DNA of 5,429 nt from a bacterium (GTDB lineage: Bacteria; Verrucomicrobiota; Verrucomicrobiae; Limisphaerales; J093), in NCBI GenBank assembly GCA_021839785.1, contig JAKCAB010000692.1:1-5429 (forward strand), read 5' to 3'. The notes beneath the pieces are model-generated. The model searched no databases, had not been told where the DNA came from, and was given only the letters and a program-made list of their open reading frames with translations. A program made the position numbers and the translations under genes. Shown one piece after another: positions 1 through 5,329 of the stretch (positions within the stretch are counted from its first letter, which is position 1; every line of letters starts with the position of its first letter).

Positions 1-89
1 CCGAGCAACCTGGGAGTTGGATTGTCTGCCACGGCCAGAGTGGCGGCGAGGGCCGGAATCGTAGCCAGGATGAATCGAATGGCTTTCAT
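1..89 (-). CDS. N-terminus of an unidentified secreted protein (partial, runs off the left edge)
   Basis: The minus strand has an ATG at 87-89 followed by 29 open codons to the window edge. The start of the protein reads MKAIRFILATIPALAATLAV, followed by ADNPTPRLL. This is a textbook Sec signal peptide: positively charged K2 and R5, a hydrophobic core at about residues 6-20, and a likely signal peptidase I site after A-V-A (residues 19-21), before DNPTP. The mature protein lies outside the window, so its function cannot be called. The gene starts 29 nt after the stop of the prepilin-like gene on the same strand, so the two are probably co-transcribed and this product may act at the envelope with the pilin-like protein. 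There is no clear Shine-Dalgarno; a GGGA lies too far upstream (about 15-18 nt) to be convincing. Confidence rests on the signal peptide and the operon-like spacing. Confidence 0.6.
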   Translation of the reverse strand, partial: MKAIRFILATIPALAATLAVADNPTPRLL

Positions 90-118
90 AGTCGAAAGGT
101 TTCCCAACGTCGCTGCAC

Positions 119-958
119 TCAACGCTTCTTCTCGCCGACGTGCTCCAACAACCAGGTCAGGTCGGGATCGCCGGGCTGGGTGGAGGTATTGTTGGCGTAC
201 TGGAGGTTGACGGGACGCAGCGTGGCGGCGCTCACCCAACGCCGCTGCTCCAAATGACCGTCGGCAAAGGTGAACCAGCAGGCGCCTTTGTGGAAGGAGC
301 CGGGTAGGTCCACCCAATTCCGATCCGAGTTGGGCGCCCAAAACAACCCGTCGTTGATGCTGTCCGGGTGTTCTTCGAGGAACACAAACACTTGCTGGGG
401 ACTGGCTTTTCTGAATTCCGAGAGCTTTCGGTAAATCAAATACGCCGAGTTTAGCGGTCCGGTGTTCTGGTTGCCCTCGCCCAAAAAGCAGTTCATGGCA
501 TAAGACCGGACGCGCGCGGTCCAGCCACGGGCGGTTTGCGCCGGACTGAGGTAATCGTCGGCCGGACATTTATACGTGCTGTGCATGAAGTCCGTCTGGA
601 GATACGCCGTCAGCGAAGCGTACGGCTTGGCGAGGTAAAGTCGGTTGGTGTTATCGCTGGCAGTGCCCCAATCCAACCAACCCGTGACCCAGGGGCGCGC
701 TTTCGGGTTTGCGCCGGGGACATATCCGCCGTGGTAATTGCCAGGGAGTTCGCCCTGCGTGTCCTCCGTGTACAACAACCACGCGGTCTGCAGTTGTCTC
801 AGGTTGTCCATGCAGACCAGGCTCGCGGTGGCGCTGGGATTGCCCCAGACCGGGCGGCTCACCACGGCGAGCACGACCAAGCTGGCGAGGAGGGTGAGCA
901 GTTCAAGACGGGTGAAGCCGGCGTTTGACTTCCGGCGTCTGGGTGCATCCGGTTGCAT
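119..958 (-). CDS. Type IV pilin / type II secretion prepilin-like protein with a C-terminal H-X9-DG motif
   Basis: This 279-residue protein has a class III (prepilin) signal. A short basic leader (RRRK at 7-10) ends in G14, followed by F15-T-R-L-E19 and a hydrophobic segment at about 20-38. G at -1, aromatic F at +1 and E at +5 are what prepilin peptidase and the N-methylase recognise. The predicted product is therefore a membrane-anchored pseudopilin-type protein with an extracytoplasmic domain. Near the C-terminus, H223 is followed after exactly nine residues by D233-G234 (FADGHLEQRRW). This is the H-X9-DG signature common in the expanded prepilin-like families of Planctomycetes and Verrucomicrobia. 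The central region (CMDNLRQLQ..., YKCPADDY) also fits those families. Such proteins are numerous per genome and their individual roles are mostly unknown, so a pilus or secretion function is inferred only from the N-terminus. The start is fixed by the leader length, as no in-frame ATG, GTG or TTG lies nearby. A sigma-54-like promoter sits directly upstream. Confidence 0.88.
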   Translation of the reverse strand: MQPDAPRRRKSNAGFTRLELLTLLASLVVLAVVSRPVWGNPSATASLVCMDNLRQLQTAWLLYTEDTQGELPGNYHGGYVPGANPKARPWVTGWLDWGTASDNTNRLYLAKPYASLTAYLQTDFMHSTYKCPADDYLSPAQTARGWTARVRSYAMNCFLGEGNQNTGPLNSAYLIYRKLSEFRKASPQQVFVFLEEHPDSINDGLFWAPNSDRNWVDLPGSFHKGACWFTFADGHLEQRRWVSAATLRPVNLQYANNTSTQPGDPDLTWLLEHVGEKKR

Positions 959-970
959 GGGAGTGTGCTT

Positions 971-987
971 AGCAATGCCTGTGCCAG
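971..987 (-). promoter_or_regulatory. Candidate sigma-54 (RpoN) -24/-12 promoter for the prepilin-like gene
   Basis: Read on the minus strand, this site is CTGGCACAGGCATTGCT. Against the sigma-54 consensus YTGGCACGRNNNTTGCW it misses only one defined position (A for G after TGGCAC) and has exact TGGCAC-N5-TTGC spacing. It lies 12 nt upstream of the prepilin ATG (956-958), so the predicted transcription start falls only about 2-3 nt before the start codon, giving a nearly leaderless mRNA. Pilin genes in several other phyla (pilA in Pseudomonas and Myxococcus) are RpoN-dependent, which makes the assignment biologically plausible. The very short leader is the main reason for doubt. I saw no upstream activator site that I could defend. 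Confidence 0.5.
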
Positions 988-1174
988 TTCTAAGAGCGCA
1001 CGAACACCTGCGCGTAACTGCGGTTCGACCGCGGAACTTAGGATGCAGCCTTAACTAAAACTCCCCAGGGGTTCCGTTTTCGGCCGCTTTTGAGTTTCGG
1101 CTGAAGCCTGGATGCCAACCGCCGTCCGCGGCAGCCTTCGCTTGACCTCGCCCTCTCCTATTCAGCGAGGTACC

Positions 1175-1209
1175 AAACAAAAAGGCGCGAGCCTCGCGGC
1201 CCGCGCCTT
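1175..1209 (-). terminator. Intrinsic terminator of the ThuA-Gfo operon
   Basis: On the minus strand, 17 nt after the oxidoreductase stop, AAGGCGCGGGCC pairs along all 12 positions with GGCTCGCGCCTT (one G-U pair) around a GCGA tetraloop of the GNRA type. A T-rich tract, TTTTTGTTT, follows immediately (1183 down to 1175). The stem occupies 1182-1193 and 1198-1209. Stem length, stable loop and T tract make this a strong Rho-independent terminator, separating the sugar operon from the prepilin unit downstream. Confidence 0.9.
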
Positions 1210-1226
1210 GTGAGAGGTTTCCGGCG

Positions 1227-2561
1227 TTAGGCTACCGGCACCATCGGCGGATTCTTGAAGATGTCGAACAAGCTGGGCATGGGCGGTTTCAACGTGCGGA
1301 AGTCGCCGAACTGCATCTTGCTGGCATCTTGGTAAAGCTGTTCGGGTCCGTACATGAAACTGGAGTTGAGCACGGCATCCCATTCCACCCCGCTGCCGCT
1401 GTAGGCCGCCTCGCGTCCCATGATGGCGGTCAGCGTGCTGTCCGTCACGTTCTTGGTCTCGTTCAATTCTGTATTATTGACGATGGCGTTGATCAGATCC
1501 ACGTGCTCGTTCACGTAGCCGTTATCCTTCTGGATGCCAGTGGGCCGCCACGCGCTGCCGCCTTTGGGCCGGATAAAGTTCCGCCCATCATTCATGTCCG
1601 CCACTCCCAGGCATCCTTGGACGTGCTCGCTGACGGAGGCCCACTTGCGGACGATCTGCCCGCAATAGCTGAACATCCGCACGCCGTTCTCGTACTCGAA
1701 CTCGACGTCGAAATTGTCCCAAATCTCACCCGGCTTGTCTCCCAACTGCTGGCGTGAGCCCTGGCCCCAGCAACGCACCGGGTGCTGGTTGCCCATGATC
1801 CAGTTACAAACGTCGATGTTGTGGACATGCTGCTCGCAGATGTGGTCGCCACAGAGCCAGATGTAGTGATACCAGTTGCGGATCTGTTGTTCGAGCGTGG
1901 TATTGCCTTGCAGGCCACGGTGCCAGATCGGACCGCCGTTCACCCAATAGGCGCGCAGGGCAGCGATGTCCCCGACCGCGCCGTCTTGAATCCGTTTCAC
2001 AGTTTCGATGTAGCTCGGTCGATGGCGGCGTTGGGTGCCGGCGGCTACCTTCAACCCCTTCTGCTTCGCCAGCTCGCCTGCGGCATACATGATCCGGGCG
2101 CCCGGCCCATCGGTCGCCACCGGTTTCTCGGTGAAGACGTTTTTGCCAGCTTCGATGGCGGCCTTGAATTGAGGCGGTTTGAAACCGGGAGGGGTAGCGA
2201 TGATGACGTAATTCACGCCTGGAACTTCCAGCGCCTTCATGTAGGCGTCGAAACCGCTGAAACACTTGTCCTCCGGCACGCCGAAGTGCTCCGTGCCGCC
2301 CCGGGCCTTCTCGGGGAAGATATCGGCCACGGCTACGATCTTGCCTTCGACGCCCGTTTCCTTGACGGCTTGGCGGAAGTCTTCTCCCGCGCCACTGCCG
2401 CGTCCGCCCAGGCCGATGATGATGGCGTTCATGGCCGGCTTCGCCTGGGCGAGCACGGACGGGAAATTCACCGCGGCCACAGCGCCGACCGCGGCGGAGG
2501 TTTTGAGGAAGCTACGACGCGACCAAGGCGCCGTTCCGTTGGAGTTTGTTTGCTGAGTCAT
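1227..2561 (-). CDS. Gfo/Idh/MocA family oxidoreductase with Tat signal
   Basis: This 444-residue protein is predicted to be an NAD(P)-dependent sugar or cyclitol oxidoreductase working outside the cytoplasm. The N-terminus carries a twin-arginine motif (S14-RRSFLK-20), a hydrophobic stretch at about 21-38 and a plausible cleavage site near A38-Q39. A Rossmann domain follows, with the dinucleotide-binding loop G50-LGGRG-55 and an acidic D80 after the second beta strand. The family signature E145-K146-P147 comes next. The C-terminal domain holds the GDH(I)CEQHVHNIDVCNW segment (238-254), where H240, E243, H245, H247 and D250 are candidates for substrate or catalytic contacts. This subgroup is common in Verrucomicrobia and Planctomycetes. 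The ATG at 2561 was chosen because it puts the Tat motif near the N-terminus; a TTG at 2618 would add 19 residues with no signal-like features. The gene starts 88 nt after the ThuA-domain gene on the same strand. Its substrate cannot be read from the sequence. Confidence 0.93.
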   Translation of the reverse strand: MTQQTNSNGTAPWSRRSFLKTSAAVGAVAAVNFPSVLAQAKPAMNAIIIGLGGRGSGAGEDFRQAVKETGVEGKIVAVADIFPEKARGGTEHFGVPEDKCFSGFDAYMKALEVPGVNYVIIATPPGFKPPQFKAAIEAGKNVFTEKPVATDGPGARIMYAAGELAKQKGLKVAAGTQRRHRPSYIETVKRIQDGAVGDIAALRAYWVNGGPIWHRGLQGNTTLEQQIRNWYHYIWLCGDHICEQHVHNIDVCNWIMGNQHPVRCWGQGSRQQLGDKPGEIWDNFDVEFEYENGVRMFSYCGQIVRKWASVSEHVQGCLGVADMNDGRNFIRPKGGSAWRPTGIQKDNGYVNEHVDLINAIVNNTELNETKNVTDSTLTAIMGREAAYSGSGVEWDAVLNSSFMYGPEQLYQDASKMQFGDFRTLKPPMPSLFDIFKNPPMVPVA

Positions 2562-2649
2562 AGTCAGGTTTTGCGAATGATGCTGCTTTTTGACGGCCCC
2601 CCGGATGAGTCCATTCAAGCCGGGAAAGCCTCCAAATCGGTCCGAGGGT

Positions 2650-3393
2650 TCACTGCACTTTGCCGGTGGCGGCCCACTCGGTGCCCCGAATCACCAGGGT
2701 GTGCACCGCCGGATTCGCCATGGCTTTCGCGTCGTGGCCAAAGGTGTGGTGGAAGACGTGGCCTTGCCCATAATCGAGCGTGAACGCGAGCGGCTCGGTC
2801 TTCTTGCTCCAATCCGAATCCGCCTGCACGAGCACGTGGATCGGCGCGTCGCCCTGAAGCTTGGCGTACAACTCGTCGTCCGCCTCGAAATCGGCAAGGC
2901 CCTGCGTGATCGGGCTGGTCTGGTCCACCACCTTCGCGGCGAACGGGCTCCGCGGCCCGTGCCCGGAAGTGCCCATGACCCAGACGCGGCCGCACAAAGC
3001 GCGGAATTCGGGCCATTCCTTGAACGAGGCGCTGGCCAGGTGCGAAACCACGAAGCCTTTGCCATCTTTGACGAAGGCCGCCAGGTTGGCCTTGGCCTGG
3101 TCGGAAATCGTCGGCGTCTTGGCGTTGTACATGGCCAGGTAGATCGCGTCGTAACGTTTCAGGCTGGCGGCCGAGTCGAGGATGCCGGCGTCCTCACAGA
3201 CCTTGACGTCGAATTTGCCGGAGCCTGCGAGTATGGCGCGCGTGGCGGCGGACACGGCGGCCCAATTGTGGGCGGGGGCGACGTCGTCTCCGGTAATCAG
3301 GAGAACCTGGATCTTCGGCGCTTCGGCGGCGCGGGTGGCGGGTGCGGCGGCCAGGCAGGTGACGAGGGCAAGGCCGAGAAGGAGAGAACGCAT
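2650..3393 (-). CDS. Secreted ThuA-domain protein (trehalose-utilisation / class I amidotransferase-like fold)
   Basis: This 247-residue protein begins with a signal peptide (MRSLLLGLALVTCLAAAP at 1-18) and likely cleavage around A22-A23. C13 is preceded by L-V-T, a poor lipobox, so a lipoprotein is possible but not favoured. The mature part is a ThuA domain: strand K27-IQVLLITGDD, H42-N-W44, DAIYLAMYNA, a segment GFVVSHLASASF, and the C-terminal hallmarks H215-HTFGHD-221 and R236-GTEWAATGKV-246. ThuA domains have a glutamine-amidotransferase-like flavodoxin fold. In rhizobia thuA sits beside thuB, a Gfo/Idh/MocA dehydrogenase that makes 3-keto disaccharides. The same pairing appears here, suggesting glycoside turnover through keto-sugars; that role is inferred. 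The frame is open upstream to 3666, but that would overlap rpmB and bury the signal peptide, so the ATG at 3391-3393 is preferred. Confidence 0.9.
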   Translation of the reverse strand: MRSLLLGLALVTCLAAAPATRAAEAPKIQVLLITGDDVAPAHNWAAVSAATRAILAGSGKFDVKVCEDAGILDSAASLKRYDAIYLAMYNAKTPTISDQAKANLAAFVKDGKGFVVSHLASASFKEWPEFRALCGRVWVMGTSGHGPRSPFAAKVVDQTSPITQGLADFEADDELYAKLQGDAPIHVLVQADSDWSKKTEPLAFTLDYGQGHVFHHTFGHDAKAMANPAVHTLVIRGTEWAATGKVQ

Positions 3394-3432
3394 AGGCTGA
3401 TGGCGATAAGCTTTTATCACGGCGACGCCGCG

Positions 3433-3461
3433 ATCATTCACGGCGCAGGAATCCGGGTCAA
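3433..3461 (-). promoter_or_regulatory. Candidate sigma-70-type promoter of the ThuA-Gfo operon
   Basis: On the minus strand, TTGACC (3461-3456; 5 of 6 to TTGACA) is separated by 17 nt from AATGAT (3438-3433; 4 of 6 to TATAAT). The predicted transcription start is near 3426, giving a leader of roughly 33 nt before the ATG at 3393. A small inverted repeat (GATAA and TTATC arms, 3405-3409 and 3414-3418, 4-nt loop) falls inside that leader and could be an operator or hairpin, but may be chance. Confidence 0.4.
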
Positions 3462-3495
3462 GCCGCATCGCCGCTCGCATTCTGGAAATGCGCGC

Positions 3496-3524
3496 TTGCA
3501 CTGTTCTCCGCGGAATGTTAACAA
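3496..3524 (+). promoter_or_regulatory. Candidate promoter of rpmB (extended -10 type)
   Basis: TTGCAC (3496-3501) and TAACAA (3519-3524) are 17 nt apart. A TGT triplet directly before the -10 box provides the TGn extended -10 element. The -10 box itself matches TATAAT at only three positions. The start of transcription would be near 3531, about 20 nt before the rpmB ATG. The palindrome TGTTAACA (3516-3523) overlaps the -10 box. Confidence 0.33.
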
Positions 3525-3550
3525 GCGCCCCTTTGTTCAATTGTTGACCT

Positions 3551-3823
3551 ATGGCGAAACGTTGTGAATTGACGGGCAAAGGCCCGATGAAGGGCAGCAT
3601 CATCTGGCGCAGTGGCAAGCCCAAGAAGCTGGGCGGCATCGGCACGCACATCACCGCGATCACCAAGCGGCGCTTTCTGCCGAACTTGCAGCGCGTGAAG
3701 GCCCTCGTGGACGGCGAGGTGCGCTACATCCGCGTCTCCACTTGTGCGCTCAAGAAAGGCCTGGTCGTCAAGGCGCCGAAACGGACTTGGAAGGCGCCGG
3801 CGCCCGCCGCCAAAGCCGCCTGA
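3551..3823 (+). CDS. rpmB: 50S ribosomal protein L28
   Basis: This 90-residue basic protein is ribosomal protein L28 of the large subunit. Family landmarks are the N-terminal C5-E-L-T-G-K-G-P12, the core K39-RRFLPNLQ-47, and the following strand segment R58-YIRVSTCALKKGL-71. Between residues 20 and 38 it has the longer Gly-rich linker (SGKPKKLGGIGTHITAIT), recalling the longer L28 type I remember from Thermus; the shorter E. coli form lacks it. The last dozen residues form an Ala/Pro/Lys-rich tail (WKAPAPAAKAA), probably disordered. The ATG at 3551 gives the canonical family start, although no Shine-Dalgarno precedes it. The gene diverges from the ThuA operon across 157 bp and is followed by its own terminator. 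It therefore appears monocistronic and is not paired with rpmG here. Confidence 0.96.
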   Translation: MAKRCELTGKGPMKGSIIWRSGKPKKLGGIGTHITAITKRRFLPNLQRVKALVDGEVRYIRVSTCALKKGLVVKAPKRTWKAPAPAAKAA

Positions 3824-3846
3824 CGCGGCAGCTTCTCCCCCTTTTC

Positions 3847-3880
3847 AAGGGCGGGGCCCGGCGCCTCGCCCTTTTCTTTT
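3847..3880 (+). terminator. Intrinsic terminator of rpmB
   Basis: Starting 23 nt after the rpmB stop, an 11-bp stem (3847-3857 with 3863-3873, one G-U pair) closes a 5-nt loop. The T-rich tract TTTTCTTTT (3872-3880) follows. The outer arms read AAGGGCG and CGCCCTT. On the opposite strand no T tract follows the hairpin, so it should act only on rightward transcription and not on the converging DUF1015 gene. Confidence 0.88.
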
Positions 3881-3941
3881 CCTTGGCTCAACGACGCCTG
3901 GGTCGCGAATCGCAGTGACCTCTTCGAGCCGCTCTCGCGAA

Positions 3942-4055
3942 CTTGGGGCGCAGCGCCGGCTTGCGGCTGGCCGGGCGGCCTCCACCTGCCCCAAGCCGGT
4001 CACAGACCGGCGCTCCATCCGGCCCGCCTCGTTGCGGTCTGTGAAATCGGCGGGC
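3942..4055. repeat. Cluster of nested inverted repeats in the rpmB / DUF1015 convergent intergenic region
   Basis: Several perfect inverted repeats overlap here: CTTGGGGC 3942-3949 with GCCCCAAG 3988-3995; CCGGCTTG 3956-3963 with CAAGCCGG 3992-3999; AGCGCCGG 3952-3959 with CCGGCGCT 4007-4014; GCCGGT 3995-4000 with ACCGGC 4006-4011; TCACAGACCG 4000-4009 with CGGTCTGTGA 4035-4044; and GCCCGCC 4022-4028 with GGCGGGC 4049-4055. Because they share arms, they would form mutually exclusive hairpins. No protein-coding signal is apparent. The pattern suggests a short intergenic dispersed repeat of the REP/MITE-like sort. The last stem lies just after the DUF1015 stop and could weakly aid termination, though it has no T tract. 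Confidence 0.55.
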
Positions 4056-4064
4056 GGCCACGTC

Positions 4065-5279
4065 TCAAATCGCCAGGCAGAACATGGCGTCGCGGAGCTT
4101 GGGCTCGAACCAGGTGCTCTTCGGTGGCATGAGCCCGCCGCGGTCGGCGATCGCCATCAATTCCTCGATGCCGGTCGGGTGCAGCGCCAGCGCGCACGCG
4201 TAATCGCCGCCGTTCACCAACCGCTCCAGTTCGCCCGGCCCCCGGATGCCGCCCACGAATCCAATGCGCTCGCTGGTCCGCGGGTTGTCGATGCCGAAGA
4301 CCGGGCCGAGCACGTGGCGTTGTAGCAAGGCGACGTCCAGTTGCTCCGCCGGATCGTCGCTCCGCGTGAGCGCGGGCAAGAACCGCAACCGCCGCCAGCG
4401 CCCTGCCAGGTAAAGGCCCACCTCGTGCCGGCCGGCCGGCGCCCCCGCCCCGCCGTCTTCGATTTGAAACCCTTTTCCCAACCGCGCGAGCAGGGCCGCG
4501 GGCGAGTGGCCGTTCAGATCCTTCAACACGCGGTGGTAGGGCAGAATTTTCAGCGTGTCGTGGGCGAAGATGACGCTCAGAAAGCCGCCGCTGCCGCCGG
4601 TCCCGCCCCGCGCCTGGAAAACCCGCGCCGCGGCGGCGGACCGGTGGTGCCCGTCCGCGATGTAGAGTCGCGGCAGCGCCGCGAACTGCGCCTCCCAAAA
4701 CGCGATCTCCTCCGCATCGTCCACCGCCCAGCTCGAATGCCGCACCCCGTCCGGCGCGACGAAATCCACGTCCGGTGCTTTTGCGGTGCGCTCGCGGGTG
4801 AACGCCGCCAGGGCCGGCACCGCCCGGTAAAACAGGAACGCCGGGCCGGTTTGCGCGTTTAGCGTTTCGATGTGGCGCACGCGGTCGTCTTCCTTGTCGG
4901 GGCGCGTCAACTCGTGTTTGCGCACCACGCCGTCGAGGTACTCCCGGCAACTGGCCGCGCCCACGATGCCGGTCTGGCTGTGGTCACCCATGACCTGGCG
5001 ATAAAGATAAAAAGCGGGACGCGGATCGGCCGCGAGCGCGCCCTGCGCGCGCAGGTTGTCCCACGCGAGCCGCGCCTGCGCGTACGTCTCCGGCGCGTGC
5101 GGACTCGCCCCGGGCAGGCGGTTGATTTCCGGCCGGCTGACGCGCAGGAAGCTGAGCGGGTTGTCCGCGGCGCGCCGGCGCGCCTCCGTTTCGGACATCA
5201 CGTCGTAAGGCAGTTCGCAGATGCGGGCTGCCAGGTCGGGTCGGGGCCGCACCGCGGCGAAAGGTTTTACCGTGGCCAT
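4065..5279 (-). CDS. DUF1015 family protein (function unknown)
   Basis: This 404-residue protein is recognised as DUF1015 by conserved blocks in order: MATVKPFAAVRPRPD at the start, L22-PYDVM-27, N39-PLSFLRV-46, the charged K120-HELTRPDKEDDR-132, Y205-IADGHHR-212, and the C-terminal M384-PPKSTWFEPKL-395. It has no signal peptide or membrane segment, so it is probably cytosolic. The biochemical role is not established. Family members often sit near serine biosynthesis genes (serA/serC) in other genomes, but no such gene is visible here. The DGHHR block resembles the nucleotide-binding G-x-H-R type motif of the ParB/sulfiredoxin fold, which hints at an ATP-using enzyme; this is inference. A Gly-rich loop follows it (224-231). 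ATG 5279 is preferred because it gives the family-typical MATVKPF start; a TTG at 5327 would add 16 unlike residues. No Shine-Dalgarno is present. Confidence 0.9.
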   Translation of the reverse strand: MATVKPFAAVRPRPDLAARICELPYDVMSETEARRRAADNPLSFLRVSRPEINRLPGASPHAPETYAQARLAWDNLRAQGALAADPRPAFYLYRQVMGDHSQTGIVGAASCREYLDGVVRKHELTRPDKEDDRVRHIETLNAQTGPAFLFYRAVPALAAFTRERTAKAPDVDFVAPDGVRHSSWAVDDAEEIAFWEAQFAALPRLYIADGHHRSAAAARVFQARGGTGGSGGFLSVIFAHDTLKILPYHRVLKDLNGHSPAALLARLGKGFQIEDGGAGAPAGRHEVGLYLAGRWRRLRFLPALTRSDDPAEQLDVALLQRHVLGPVFGIDNPRTSERIGFVGGIRGPGELERLVNGGDYACALALHPTGIEELMAIADRGGLMPPKSTWFEPKLRDAMFCLAI

Positions 5280-5329
5280 GATCGGGGGCGCGAAGATAGG
5301 CGCGCCTCCGCCGGAGCGGAAAGCCAAAT

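Noticed and set aside
1020..1032. Small hairpin GCGGT-TCG-ACCGC between the prepilin promoter and the operon terminator
   Set aside because: A 5-bp stem with a 3-nt loop is common by chance at this GC content, and no T tract or conserved partner element accompanies it.
1112..1213. Short plus-strand frame of 33 codons in the gap upstream of the prepilin gene
   Set aside because: No ribosome binding site, no promoter and no protein-like pattern. Its end overlaps the terminator hairpin of the opposite strand.
2562..2618. Extended N-terminus of the oxidoreductase from a TTG at 2618
   Set aside because: The extra 19 residues would push the twin-arginine motif unusually far from the N-terminus and show no signal-like composition, so the ATG at 2561 explains the sequence better.
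1782..2783. Long plus-strand open frame of 333 codons
   Set aside because: It lies almost wholly antisense to the Gfo/Idh/MocA gene, whose motifs are unambiguous. The frame is open only because of high GC, and its translation shows no family features.
2590..3567. Plus-strand open frame of 325 codons
   Set aside because: Antisense to the ThuA-domain gene and running into rpmB. The translation is Arg/Gly-rich with no recognisable domain.
3394..3666. Extended N-terminus of the ThuA-domain protein
   Set aside because: It would overlap rpmB on the other strand and place the signal peptide internally, at residue 92.
4000..4950. Minus-strand open frame of 316 codons
   Set aside because: Out-of-frame overlap with the DUF1015 gene. 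It is extremely Arg/Gly/Ala-rich, typical of a shadow frame in GC-rich DNA.
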